Assembly: GCF_000153105.1 (NCBI RefSeq)
Contig: NZ_CH672376.1
Coordinates: forward strand, 2,271,120 to 2,335,119
Direction of reading: 5' to 3'
Source: Blastopirellula marina DSM 3645
GTDB lineage: Bacteria; Planctomycetota; Planctomycetia; Pirellulales; Pirellulaceae
Length of the DNA: 64,000 bases
Below are positions 47,592 to 56,173 of the stretch, piece after piece (the first letter of the stretch is position 1; every line of letters starts with the position of its first letter). The notes under the pieces were generated by a model. That model saw only the letters and a list, made by a program, of their open reading frames with translations. It was not told the DNA's origin and ran no database searches. Made by a program: the position numbers and the translations under genes.

Positions 47592-47624
47592 AAAGCCCGG
47601 CCAAGTTGGCCGGGCTTTTTTTCT
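47592..47624 (+). terminator. Intrinsic terminator after clpC
   Basis: The arms AAGCCCGGCCAA and TTGGCCGGGCTT form a perfect stem with a tight loop, followed by a run of T. It starts 28 bp after the clpC stop. Confidence 0.92.
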
Positions 47625-47741
47625 GACTCTCCTCCCTTTTCTGAAACACAAGGACAAATGTTTTGACGCCGCAATCTTGGATGCGGTAGTCTGAACCCAT
47701 GCGGCGCTCGCCCGATTCCCGCTTTCAAAATAAGGTGCAGG

Positions 47742-48773
47742 ATGCGTGGGACTCTGAAAATTGCCTGGTTTGCGCTGATTTTCGCCAGCATCGCTTTGAT
47801 CCCTGCGGCGGTGCGGGCAGAGCATCTGAAGGAGATGTTCCTGCCGCAGTCGGGGCATATCGAGATGAAAGCAAGCATCTCTGTAAAGCTTACGAACGCC
47901 GATGTAAGAACACTTGAAGATGTTCTCGCCTTGCGCGAAAAGCTGAACGATCGTCCTTTCGACGAAGCTTCGGTGACATCATGGAAGTTTCTCGAGCGCG
48001 CCGGATTGAAGAAAGTCGAACGTGAATTGCCGCCCCCGATGCGAAACGTGCCTGCTGACCAAATGATTCTCAGTTCGGAATGGCAGGATGTCGTGATCGA
48101 TTTCGACGGTTCGCGCCAAGGCTTTTCCGTCGACGATCCCGGCGACTTGCCGTATCGCTCGGAGGTGACGGTGGGGCCCGGGTCATGCGTCGAACTGGAG
48201 CAACTCAACGGCCGTTGGACCTATCGGCACTTTAACTATGTACGAACGCATTCTTGGCGGCACTTCAATTGTGAGCGACTTCTTTCGCGTGAAGCATTTT
48301 TGTTTCGCAACAAATATTCGGTCCGCCCGATCGGAAATTTCGAGTTGTTCACCACGATGTTCGAATACCGAGGCCGAGATGAACTGCTGCTCGTTGATCG
48401 TGAGCAAGACGCGGTTTTGGTCCGAGCGTCACGTTGGAAACATAACGACCTCATCCATTCCTTTACGCTGCACATGCAGATGCAGTCGCAAGAGTCGCCC
48501 CAACCGCATCAGGTTCCGGCAGTCACTTTGCATTTTTATGGGGGACGCGGCGTTGGCGCCGACCGCACCTGGCATTGCAATGTCTATTGGCTGGAGAAAG
48601 CGGACTTCGCTGTGACCTTTCCTCCAGAACGATTTGTGCTGAATGTGCCCGCCAAGGAGCGTTACCATGCCGAAGGAGAAAAGTATCCCCGCTGGGTGAA
48701 CGCCCCAATTTTGGACATCACCCACAAAACGCTGAAGATGGTGACTGAGGAACTGAACAAGCAGCATAAATAG
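47742..48773 (+). CDS. Secreted protein of unknown family, first of a tandem pair
   Basis: 343 residues. Signal peptide (GTLKIAWFALIFASIALIPA, cleavage after VRA). The mature chain shares with the next gene the phrases SGHIEMKASISVKLTNADVR, VLALREKLNDRPFDEASVTS, WKFLERAGL, VTVGPGSCVELEQLNGRW, and a C-terminal part with WLEKADFAVTFPPERFVLNV. No membrane anchor, catalytic motif or named family was recognised. The conserved pairs may form a ligand-binding or scaffold fold. Base composition is more AT-rich than the flanking genes by eye, which may point to later acquisition. Function unknown. Confidence 0.75.
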   Translation: MRGTLKIAWFALIFASIALIPAAVRAEHLKEMFLPQSGHIEMKASISVKLTNADVRTLEDVLALREKLNDRPFDEASVTSWKFLERAGLKKVERELPPPMRNVPADQMILSSEWQDVVIDFDGSRQGFSVDDPGDLPYRSEVTVGPGSCVELEQLNGRWTYRHFNYVRTHSWRHFNCERLLSREAFLFRNKYSVRPIGNFELFTTMFEYRGRDELLLVDREQDAVLVRASRWKHNDLIHSFTLHMQMQSQESPQPHQVPAVTLHFYGGRGVGADRTWHCNVYWLEKADFAVTFPPERFVLNVPAKERYHAEGEKYPRWVNAPILDITHKTLKMVTEELNKQHK

Positions 48774-48913
48774 GCTTCCATGCGAACGGCATCGGCAGTC
48801 GTTGGACCTCATTTTCATCGACGTAGTCCGCCCTGCTCTGTTAGTTTAAACAAGTCAGGATACGCTTCTTGCAAAGCGTCCGATCATTTCGACCGCAAAC
48901 AGCGAGGTTTCGG

Positions 48914-49951
48914 ATGTGTACTAGCGCCAAGATTCGGATCCCATTTCTGCACATAACAGCGCTACTCGTGCTGACGTCATTATCCGCCGTGTCGCACGGT
49001 GAGAATCTCTCGCTGCTATACGTCCCGACGTCAGGGCATATTGAATTGCAGGCGGCCTCGGGGATACGGATCGATAACGTCAACGTGAAAACGTTCGATG
49101 ACGTGCTGGCGCTGCGAGACAAACTGAACGATGGTCCGCTGGATGTAAATTCGGTGACATCGTGGAAGTTTTTGAAACGAGCCGGACTAGAGAGAGTGGA
49201 GCCAACGCTCCCGCCTCCTCCGCCGGGAATCAAGATCGAGTCGATTCGGCGCGTACCAGCGTGGAAGGAGGTCGAGTTGGACTTTAGCGGTTCCTTGCTC
49301 CAGTTCACGAAAGAGACTCCCGATGGCAATTTGTGGTGGAAAGTTACCGTGGGACCAAAGTCATGCGTCAGAATCGATCGCCGCGGGGATCGAGTTGTCT
49401 ACCAGCATTTCTCCTATCTTTCCAGTTTGCCCGAGACGGGTCTGACTTGTCGGAATATTTTCTCGCGGGAAGAGGGGCTCTTGCAAGGCAGCGGAAATTT
49501 TAAACCGCATGGTGAGTTGGAGATTTTTACGGATACGATCGAGGGCAGATCAGGAAGCGACAATATTTTCTTGGTTGATCGTAAGCGGGACGCCATTCTG
49601 GCCCACGCAAAGTACTTTCCTAACTCGTATTACGCTCCTTCTGCCGAGCACGTTTATGCCTTCGCGATCCATCTGCAAATGCGGTCGCAAAGCCTGCCGC
49701 GCCCACATCAGATTCCCTCACTCACCATGCGTTTTTACCGCGGAGGACGTGGGTGGTATTGCGACTGCTATTGGATCGAGAAGGCGGATTTCGACATCGA
49801 TATTCCGACTGAGCGATTTGTCGTGAATGTACCTGCACTGCAGCCATATCACGCGTTGGGCGAACATCCGCCGATAAGCCGGGCGCACGTAATTCCGGAT
49901 ATCACCACAAAGGCTCCAGCGACGATACTACACGAGTTGGGCGTCAAATAG
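48914..49951 (+). CDS. Secreted protein of unknown family, second of a tandem pair
   Basis: 345 residues from the ATG at 48914, preceded by GAGG; an upstream TTG at 48869 is less likely. Signal peptide (IPFLHITALLVLTSLSAVSH). It matches the preceding gene product over the whole length in the phrases SGHIELQAASGIRIDNVNVK, VLALRDKLNDGPLDVNSVTS, WKFLKRAGL, VTVGPKSCVRID and WIEKADFDIDIPTERFVVNV. The identity is clearly below that of a fresh duplication. The 140 bp between the two genes hold no clear promoter. The pair is a tandem duplication with unknown function; it may be co-expressed or individually expressed. Confidence 0.75.
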   Translation: MCTSAKIRIPFLHITALLVLTSLSAVSHGENLSLLYVPTSGHIELQAASGIRIDNVNVKTFDDVLALRDKLNDGPLDVNSVTSWKFLKRAGLERVEPTLPPPPPGIKIESIRRVPAWKEVELDFSGSLLQFTKETPDGNLWWKVTVGPKSCVRIDRRGDRVVYQHFSYLSSLPETGLTCRNIFSREEGLLQGSGNFKPHGELEIFTDTIEGRSGSDNIFLVDRKRDAILAHAKYFPNSYYAPSAEHVYAFAIHLQMRSQSLPRPHQIPSLTMRFYRGGRGWYCDCYWIEKADFDIDIPTERFVVNVPALQPYHALGEHPPISRAHVIPDITTKAPATILHELGVK

Positions 49952-49969
49952 CGGGCCTTTTTTGCCTTC

Positions 49970-50113
49970 TTACACTCCCAGATATTCCCGCTGAAACGCC
50001 ATCAGCAACCCTTCACTCTCCGGCGCAGCAACGCACGTCGCTTCAAACTCTTCATACGGCACGCCAGCCACGGGTGTTATGCGATTTCCTGCCTCTGCAA
50101 CGACGATTAGTGA
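49970..50113 (-). pseudogene. 3' remnant of a glutamine amidotransferase gene
   Basis: On the minus strand, positions about 50071 to 49970 encode the end VAGVPYEEFEATCVAAPESE plus GLLMAFQREYLGV and a stop. The intact gene at 52773-53501 ends in the closely similar IAGVPYEEFEATCVAAPESE plus GLLRAFRREYLGM. The match covers about 33 residues and the nucleotides align over about 100 bases with few differences. Upstream of the match the frame is open only to a stop at 50114-50116 and contains no start codon or amidotransferase core. It is therefore a broken copy, not an independent gene. Confidence 0.82.
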
Positions 50114-50931
50114 TTACTGCGATTGTCGCGCAAGAATTTCTCCAACCCCGGCAGATCGTCCGTATTGATCATGTCGACGCCGCTGTCTTGCAAAACTCGC
50201 CACATCGGGGGCGTATCTGGGGTTCCCCAAAAGCGGATTTGTCGTCCATCGGCATGAGCTTGTCGGACCCATTGACGCAGCTTTTGCTTTTCCTCGGCGG
50301 GGATCTCCCCTGCTCCGCGCCACTGGAAATGCGATTTCCAATTGTCACTAATCACCGGAATCAAATGGCTGGCTACGTCGCTGTTCAAATCGCTGAGCCG
50401 ACCGTCGATCCCTGCGAAACGTTTTTTCTCGGCCGCCATGGTCGCTTGAGGACGATTTCCAGAAATCACGACGTTGATAGCGCAAGTCTGGAACTTGTCA
50501 TCCTGTACCTGCGAAAGCATGTCGGAATAGCTGGCCAGCAGTGTCGTCAGCGCCGCGTAGGTCGGCTCGGCGCTGCTTTTGATGTCAATAAACAATCGAA
50601 ATGGTCCCCCGCCGGGCTGAACCTGACCGCCGCCGCTACGGACCCGTTGGCGTAACGGATCCAAGTAGAGGGCTGCCAGCGTCCGATCGGGCGTCGTTTC
50701 TCCCAGCGTGTGACCTACCAGCAATTTGTCACCCACCAGGAATACGTCCGCTTCAACACTGTTAAATCCATGATCGAGGGCGTCGTACAGCGGGCGATCA
50801 TGCAAATAGTCGTTGTGGGCGTGGGCCTGGCTAAGTGGCGAAGCTGGCTTGTCGTCGGCTCGTGTGAAGACGGTCTGGGTCGTCAGCAGCAACAGAAAAA
50901 CCAAGGCGAGCGAAGCGAAGGAGAGTCTCAA
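50107..50931 (-). CDS. Secreted PLC-like / glycerophosphodiester phosphodiesterase family protein
   Basis: 274 residues. Signal peptide (FASLALVFLLLLTTQTVFTR). The first conserved block AHAHNDYLHDRPLYDALDHG and the metal-binding ESVEADVF-like FNSVEADVFLVGDKLLVGH are those of the PI-PLC/GDPD TIM-barrel superfamily, closest in pattern to the Aim6-like branch. The conserved histidine in HAHNDY and the Glu-X-Asp (EAD) pair are present. It should hydrolyse a phosphodiester in the periplasm, but the substrate is unknown. Its end lies beside the amidotransferase remnant. The minus-strand neighbour upstream is the DUF1559 protein, about 190 bp away. Confidence 0.8.
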   Translation of the reverse strand: MRLSFASLALVFLLLLTTQTVFTRADDKPASPLSQAHAHNDYLHDRPLYDALDHGFNSVEADVFLVGDKLLVGHTLGETTPDRTLAALYLDPLRQRVRSGGGQVQPGGGPFRLFIDIKSSAEPTYAALTTLLASYSDMLSQVQDDKFQTCAINVVISGNRPQATMAAEKKRFAGIDGRLSDLNSDVASHLIPVISDNWKSHFQWRGAGEIPAEEKQKLRQWVRQAHADGRQIRFWGTPDTPPMWRVLQDSGVDMINTDDLPGLEKFLRDNRSNH

Positions 50932-51063
50932 GAATTCAGATCCAGTGATCGATTAGGGGCAGGAAGCCGGCAAGCAAACTATCGATTGTAACATGCGGGC
51001 TGGCAAGATTGATTGCCGCCAATAATGGGGGACGCAGGGATTTTGGGGAGTTGTAAATCGAAT

Positions 51064-51092
51064 AGGCCCGCCTAAAGATTGCAGACGGGCCT
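51064..51092 (-). terminator. Hairpin after the DUF1559 gene
   Basis: The arms AGGCCCG and CGGGCCT are fully complementary across a 15-base loop. On the minus strand the stem is followed by a short AT-rich stretch (ATTCGATTT). It lies 30 bp downstream of the DUF1559 gene and is its probable terminator. Confidence 0.6.
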
Positions 51093-51123
51093 AAGAAATT
51101 GGGCGAAGATTGGAGACGGCGTT

Positions 51124-52029
51124 TTAGTAGCTTCCGAGTACTTGTCCGTCGTTGATACCCGACATACCGCGCCAAGTATTGAGGTCGATCGTTTCCGGAA
51201 TGAAATGGACCGATCCATCCGCATTCACGACTTGGACGCCGCCGGGATGTTGGCTGCGAGCGGAAAAGAGACGAGTGCTCGATGCGCCGGCACAAGGCAA
51301 ACCGATTGGTTCCATCTCGTCATTCTTGCAATAGCTCGAAACCAGCAAGTCTGGCGACAAGGTGTTGGGCCCGTAGTGCGTGGTAAAGCCGACATGCTCG
51401 CCGAGCCAAATCAGGCCACGATAATCGCCGGTGATTTGCGCTTGCCGGACTTCACCCACAAGGATGGTGTGAGAAAGGCCGTCCGTAATCGCGGCGAAGC
51501 GGAAATTTCGTCCCGCATGTTCAAACGGCGCTTGCAGGTAGTCGACGCCGTTATAGGGGGTGGTTCGCGCCAGGTCGGTCGTGCCCAAGTTGCAGGCGTA
51601 GTTGTAGTTGGGAACCTCATGGTAGGTCATGGACGGTTCATCACTGGGGCAAAGAAAACTGGGGATCACCTGGCTGACCAGGGTGATATTGTCGGGGTTG
51701 CTGTTGTACCCCTTTTTATAATTCCATTGGTCGTGGAAATTGCCCTGCTCTAGGAATGGCAACAGCGACTTTAGCCAGATCAACCCAGAGGTGTTGCCGC
51801 TATTGCCGGTCGCGGCTGACTTGAGATACGCGGCGGGCAGCGTCAGAAAGGTATCGTGGTAATTGTGAAACGCCAATCCCATTTGCTTTAACTGGTTTTG
51901 GCAAGAAGAACGACGCGCCGCTTCGCGGGCTTGCTGAACTGCCGGCAGCAAAAGTGCGATCAAGGCGCCGATGATCGCGATCACAACCAACAGTTCCACT
52001 AGGGTAAATCCCATCCGTTTCGACTTCAT
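51124..52029 (-). CDS. DUF1559 pseudopilin-like protein
   Basis: 301 residues from the ATG at 52027-52029 with GAGG upstream. A type IV prepilin methylation/cleavage motif GFTLVELLVVIAIIGALIAL is near the N-terminus. It is followed by LLPAVQQAREAARRSSCQNQ, the DUF1559 entry segment. The C-terminal H-X9-DG motif is in HPGGVQVVNADGSVHFI. This large family is expanded in planctomycetes and its members are processed by prepilin peptidase; whether they form pili or a secretion apparatus is unsettled. The gene is followed by a hairpin and is preceded by a small lipoprotein gene on the same strand, a common pairing. Confidence 0.93.
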   Translation of the reverse strand: MKSKRMGFTLVELLVVIAIIGALIALLLPAVQQAREAARRSSCQNQLKQMGLAFHNYHDTFLTLPAAYLKSAATGNSGNTSGLIWLKSLLPFLEQGNFHDQWNYKKGYNSNPDNITLVSQVIPSFLCPSDEPSMTYHEVPNYNYACNLGTTDLARTTPYNGVDYLQAPFEHAGRNFRFAAITDGLSHTILVGEVRQAQITGDYRGLIWLGEHVGFTTHYGPNTLSPDLLVSSYCKNDEMEPIGLPCAGASSTRLFSARSQHPGGVQVVNADGSVHFIPETIDLNTWRGMSGINDGQVLGSY

Positions 52030-52089
52030 CGGCAAACCTCAATAAGCATAAAAAAGGAAAAAGCAGTCGGCTGACTTCGGTTCCGCTTG

Positions 52090-52533
52090 TTAGCGGCCTG
52101 TCTTCAGTTCGAAATTGAACGTATTCGGACCTTCGGCCGAGACTTCGGCGACTAGATCACTATTGGTGCGGTACTTGGCGGGAATCGGATCTTTGAAAGC
52201 AGGCACTGGGGCCCCGTTCATGATCGCGTCGGGATCCAAGCCCGATTCAGGCGGGATCGATTGAATGGAAACCTTGTAAAGGCCCGGCTGCATCATCGCT
52301 TTGGGAGGAAAATTGTAGTGACCATCGGCGATTCGCCGCGATGCGTTCACACCAGACTCTCCAGCGGGCTCAAAGTGAATCAAGCCATTGGCGACCGGCT
52401 GGCCGTCTAACGTGACCATGCCGTCAATGGAGGCGCCGCCAGGAGCCGGTTTACAGCCAACCAGCGCAAGTACGACGAACAATGCACAGAGAATGGGGCG
52501 CGTCATCGTGCGCTTCGTCAGCGAAAAAAGCAT
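52090..52533 (-). CDS. Small lipoprotein, partner of DUF1559 protein
   Basis: 147 residues from the second of two adjacent ATGs (52531-52533), preceded by GGAG. A lipoprotein signal peptide ends in the lipobox VLALVGC, so the cysteine would be lipidated after cleavage by LspA. The mature region begins with a small carboxypeptidase-regulatory-like beta sandwich: SIDGMVTLDGQPVANGLIHF and GLYKVSIQSIPPESGL. Such proteins regularly sit next to DUF1559 genes in planctomycetes and probably act in the outer membrane or periplasm. Its gene ends 61 bp before the DUF1559 start. A start at 52504-52506 is possible. Confidence 0.78.
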   Translation of the reverse strand: MLFSLTKRTMTRPILCALFVVLALVGCKPAPGGASIDGMVTLDGQPVANGLIHFEPAGESGVNASRRIADGHYNFPPKAMMQPGLYKVSIQSIPPESGLDPDAIMNGAPVPAFKDPIPAKYRTNSDLVAEVSAEGPNTFNFELKTGR

Positions 52534-52772
52534 CATGGCTCCGACCATCATCTCTGCCGTTCGCCAAGCGGGGCAAACGCAAGACAACTGGAAATTGTGT
52601 CCAAAAACATTAGCAACAAGGTGCAATTGAATGTATGCGAAATGTGGCTGTTCGCCTTCCCGCCGCACCCGGAGATGGACGGAAATTCACCATAGATTCA
52701 CAATTGGCTGGCCAAGAGAATGTTTGTGTAGGGCTTGTGTGAGCAGTTGCAGATCAGGCTACTCGAGGGGGG

Positions 52773-53501
52773 CTACATGCCCAGATACTCGCGCCGAAAC
52801 GCTCTCAGCAACCCTTCACTCTCCGGCGCAGCAACGCAAGTCGCTTCAAATTCTTCATACGGGACGCCAGCGATCTTTTCGCAGTACTCGGGGTAGGCCC
52901 GTACGCGTTCCAGCAAAGTCTCGACCGTCAGTTCGGGGTGAAACTGCGTGCAGTAGATGGGTTTGCCGGTGACGCGAAACGCTTGCTGCGGGACGAGATC
53001 ACTGGATGCAAGCAACTGTACGCCGGGGGGCAACTCGATCACGCGATCTTCGTGTCCCATGTAGGCCGGAAAACGCGCGCCGAGCGCCGAGAAGATCGGA
53101 TCGGCTCGTCCGGCGTCGGTCAGAAAGAGCTCGTGCGTGCCGAGCTCTGCATGCTCCAAATCGTGGGTCACCTGGCCTCCCAAGGCTTTGGCGAGCGCCT
53201 GAAATCCCCAGCAGGAACCAAACAGCGGGACTTCCAGTTCCACCAACCGCCGTAGTCCGGCCATTGCCCGCTGCAGCCAATCGGCGTCGGTCGCGACCGA
53301 GTAATGCCCGCTGCCGCCGATCATCACCATGTTGATTTTCGCCAGATGTCGCTCGCTAGGAGATCCGGCGAGCAGGTCAAACGGCTCGATCTGCGCAGCG
53401 TCGCATGCTAACGCGTTCGCAAAACAAGAAATCTCTTGACTACGCATGGGATCATCGGCATTACGGATCTGCACCAGCAGATAGTTTAGGCGTTTCGTCA
53501 T
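52773..53501 (-). CDS. Class I glutamine amidotransferase-like protein
   Basis: 242 residues. The nucleophile cysteine lies in the elbow VPLFGSCWGFQALAKALGGQ near residue 95. The catalytic His/Glu pair is in YCTQFHPELTVETLLERV near residue 185. The fold is a GATase1 of the GMP synthase-like (GuaA N-terminal) branch without a synthetase domain, so it may donate ammonia or hydrolyse a gamma-glutamyl bond; the substrate is unknown. It starts nine bases after ubiA, apparently within the ubiE-ubiX-ubiA operon. A broken copy of its 3' end lies at 49970-50113. Confidence 0.87.
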   Translation of the reverse strand: MTKRLNYLLVQIRNADDPMRSQEISCFANALACDAAQIEPFDLLAGSPSERHLAKINMVMIGGSGHYSVATDADWLQRAMAGLRRLVELEVPLFGSCWGFQALAKALGGQVTHDLEHAELGTHELFLTDAGRADPIFSALGARFPAYMGHEDRVIELPPGVQLLASSDLVPQQAFRVTGKPIYCTQFHPELTVETLLERVRAYPEYCEKIAGVPYEEFEATCVAAPESEGLLRAFRREYLGM

Positions 53502-53510
53502 GCCGCTATT

Positions 53511-54419
53511 CTACCAAAGCAGCAGATCAATCGTCGTCACCACAAATAGCCCGACGCCGACAATCGTGTTCACATGAAAGAAGGCGAGATTCACCCGCGA
53601 CAGATCGTCAGGGCGGACGATCGCATGTTCGTAAATCAGCAAGCTCGCGACCGCCGCGACTCCCAGCCAATAGATCAGCCCCAGCGACGGATAGACGACC
53701 GGTAACAGCGTTAGCGCCCCGATCATCAGCGCGTGACACACGGCTGCAATTCGCAATGCGCCAGCGACGCCAAAGGTCGACGGAACGCTGTGCAGCTTGG
53801 CCGCTCGATCAAACTGGGCGTCCTGACAGGCATAGATAATGTCGAACCCGGCGACCCATAGCAGCACCGCGGCGCCCAGCGTGACGGCCGGCAGCAGATC
53901 CAATGGATCGACCAAGATCGCCGCGCCGCGGATCGCGATCCACGCGGCGATCGGCGCTAACATCAAGGACGCGCCCAGCCAAAAGTGAGCCAGCGCGGTC
54001 CAGCGTTTCGTATAGCTGTAGCCGAATAAAAAGAGGAGCACCGGAATCGACAACGCCAGCGGCAGCCAATTGGGCCAAAACAGCAGCGTCGACGCGACAA
54101 AGCCGATCGAACAGGCGATCGTAAACAACGTCACTTCGCCGACCGACAATACTCCGGCCGGAATATGCCGCGATTGCGTGCGGGGGTTCTCGGCGTCGAT
54201 CTGGCGATCGGCGAGTCGGTTGAGGGCCATCGCCGCGCTGCGAGCAAAGACCATGCACAGCACAATTCCCAGCAGTTCGCGCCATGAGAAGCGAATGTCA
54301 ACTCCGGGCGGCGCGGGAGCAGTCCAGGCCATCACCGCCGCCAACAGCGCAAACGGCATTGCAAAAACGGTGTGGCTGAAGCGGATCATCGCCAGGATGT
54401 CGCTAATTCGCTGAATCAT
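53511..54419 (-). CDS. ubiA: UbiA-family prenyltransferase
   Basis: 302 residues, integral membrane with eight or nine helices. The allylic diphosphate-binding motif NRLADRQIDAENPRTQSRHI (an NDXXD variant) is near residue 70, and the second aspartate motif DIIYACQDAQFDRAAKLHS is near 195. It attaches an isoprenoid tail to an aromatic acid, either 4-hydroxybenzoate in ubiquinone synthesis or a naphthoate in menaquinone synthesis. Start overlaps the ubiX stop, so translation is coupled. In planctomycetes menaquinone by the futalosine route (where it would be MqnP) is likely; this is inference from the organism. Confidence 0.88.
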   Translation of the reverse strand: MIQRISDILAMIRFSHTVFAMPFALLAAVMAWTAPAPPGVDIRFSWRELLGIVLCMVFARSAAMALNRLADRQIDAENPRTQSRHIPAGVLSVGEVTLFTIACSIGFVASTLLFWPNWLPLALSIPVLLFLFGYSYTKRWTALAHFWLGASLMLAPIAAWIAIRGAAILVDPLDLLPAVTLGAAVLLWVAGFDIIYACQDAQFDRAAKLHSVPSTFGVAGALRIAAVCHALMIGALTLLPVVYPSLGLIYWLGVAAVASLLIYEHAIVRPDDLSRVNLAFFHVNTIVGVGLFVVTTIDLLLW

Positions 54420-55071
54420 CGCTCCCCCATCGTCGCATCATCGCGTGCGGAATATCGAGCTGATCCAAAATTCGCGCTACGATAAAGTCGATCAAATCGT
54501 CGAGCGAATCGACGCCGTGATACCAGCCCGGCATGGCCGGCAAGACGATGGCGCCGGCTTCAGCGGCCTTGCGCATGTTGTCGAGATAAATCAGCGACAA
54601 CGGCGTTTCACGCGGGACCAGGATCAGTCGGCGGCGTTCTTTTAAATGGACATCGGCGGCGCGTTGGATCAGGTTATCGCTGGCGCCGTGCACGACGCCG
54701 CTGAGCGTTCCGCCGGAACAAGGACAGATCACCATGCCGTGCGATTTGGCCGATCCGCTGGCGATCGGCGCCATGAAGTCGCTGTAGTGGAAGTATCGCA
54801 AATTGCCGCTGCGCTGCGGCTGATTTCTTTGGACCGTCGCGGTCAAGCGTCGGTCGTCAGGCCGCGCCTGCTCGTCCAGGATATCGCTCGGCTCGAACTT
54901 CTTCAGATCGAGTGCGACGTTCAACTCTTGCAGCCAAACGGCGCGTCCCGAGACGCTGATCGACAGATCGACGTCATAGCCGGCGTGAATCAACACGTTC
55001 AGCAAACGCCGAGCGTAAACCGCGCCGCTGGCGCCGGTAATCCCCAGCACAATCGGAGGGACATGGCTCAT
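54403..55071 (-). CDS. ubiX: Flavin prenyltransferase UbiX
   Basis: 222 residues, normal length. Makes prenylated FMN, the cofactor of UbiD-type decarboxylases. The N-terminal FMN-binding motif LGITGASGAVYARRLLNVLI, the central CPCSGGTLSGVVHGASDNLI, and the C-terminal RETPLSLIYLDNMRKAAEAG plus MPGWYHGVDSLDDLIDFIV are UbiX signatures. Start overlaps the upstream methyltransferase stop as ATGA, and its end overlaps the ubiA start by 17 bases. No UbiD is seen in the window, so the decarboxylase must be elsewhere. Confidence 0.95.
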   Translation of the reverse strand: MSHVPPIVLGITGASGAVYARRLLNVLIHAGYDVDLSISVSGRAVWLQELNVALDLKKFEPSDILDEQARPDDRRLTATVQRNQPQRSGNLRYFHYSDFMAPIASGSAKSHGMVICPCSGGTLSGVVHGASDNLIQRAADVHLKERRRLILVPRETPLSLIYLDNMRKAAEAGAIVLPAMPGWYHGVDSLDDLIDFIVARILDQLDIPHAMMRRWGSDDSAN

Positions 55072-55778
55072 TTGGTCCCCACGTAGAGCGTCGCGATGCC
55101 AAACGTCAGCGACTTGTAGAAGACGTTGTGAAGCCCGACGGCCCGCATCCGCTCGGCCAGCGCTTCGCCATAGGGAAACTCGCCGACGCTATCGGGCAAG
55201 TACTTGTAGGCGTCTTCGCGATTCTTGGCGAACAGCCGACCCAACATCGGCAGGATGTTGCGGAAGTACCAAAGGTAAAACGCTTTGAACGGCTGCCAGG
55301 TCGGAATCGAAAACTCGAGCACGGCGATCTTGCCGCCTGGTCGACAGACGCGGGTCATTTCGCTCAGCCCCAGATCGGTATTGGTCACATTGCGGAGACC
55401 AAACGCGACCGAGACGATTTGAAACGTGTCATCCTTAAAGGGCAGCGCTTGCGTGTCGGCTTCCTGGAAACGGATCATCTCGCCGATGTTGGCGCGGTTT
55501 TTCTTCTCTTCCCCCACTTCCAGCATTTCTGGGCAGAAGTCGGTCGCTTCGATTCGGACTTTCCCCTTCGCCGCGCGAAAGTAGGCTATCGCCAGATCGC
55601 CGGTGCCGGTGCAGACGTCCAGGATGGGCGCATCGCCTTGGGGGGGGACAATTTGTACGGTTCGCCAGCGCCAATAGCGGTCGACGTTCATCGACAGCAG
55701 ATGATTCATCCGATCGTATTTTCCGGCAATTTCGGCGAACATTCGCCGGACGCGCGTTTCCGATTTGTCGACGACCAT
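55068..55778 (-). CDS. menG: Demethylmenaquinone / 2-methoxy-benzoquinol methyltransferase
   Basis: 236 residues. C-methylates the quinone ring with S-adenosylmethionine. Signatures of UbiE/MenG are FAEIAGKYDRMNHLLSMNVD at the start, the SAM motif LDVCTGTGDLAIAYFRAAKG, the ATDFCPEMLEVGE loop and FGLRNVTNTDLGLSEMTRVC. The family acts on both menaquinone and ubiquinone precursors, so the symbol reflects the likely quinone. First gene of the operon menG-ubiX-ubiA-amidotransferase. The methyltransferase and prenyltransferase genes together give two membrane-associated steps of quinone maturation. Confidence 0.93.
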   Translation of the reverse strand: MVVDKSETRVRRMFAEIAGKYDRMNHLLSMNVDRYWRWRTVQIVPPQGDAPILDVCTGTGDLAIAYFRAAKGKVRIEATDFCPEMLEVGEEKKNRANIGEMIRFQEADTQALPFKDDTFQIVSVAFGLRNVTNTDLGLSEMTRVCRPGGKIAVLEFSIPTWQPFKAFYLWYFRNILPMLGRLFAKNREDAYKYLPDSVGEFPYGEALAERMRAVGLHNVFYKSLTFGIATLYVGTK

Positions 55779-56173
55779 GCGTAGCGTTTTCCCTGGGCGG
55801 GCGAATCAAAGCAGTGAAACCACCTAATTTACCGCAAGCCGAGCGTTTCCGTAACACGGCGTCTTGCGACACGTCCGTTACCCCCGACAGCTCCGCTAAT
55901 AGGTTTGGCGCAGCTAAAAGCAAGCATCCAAGCCCGACTGCGGCACAAGGAGCGATCGCGATGTCAAACGGCCAAATGATCGCCGATATCAAGCAAACGC
56001 GGCGTGATGCTTCCAATCGACGTTGTCGCCCCTGATAGCGGAGCTAACAGGGGCTCCCCAGCTACGATGTAGACCGAAAAACCTCGTAACTTCCGGAAAT
56101 TGACGATCGGTGGCGCATTCCTTCGTGCGCTCTAACGCATTATCATGGCGACCATCTTATCAAGAGGAATCTC
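55779..56173. other. About 395 bp between menG and comB
   Basis: Contains the divergent promoter area. A 24-codon frame at 55961-56035 with AAGGAG eight bases before its ATG is the only possible gene; its product MSNGQMIADIKQTRRDASNR plus four residues has no recognised match. I do not call it as a gene. No repeat or RNA was seen. Confidence 0.45.
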
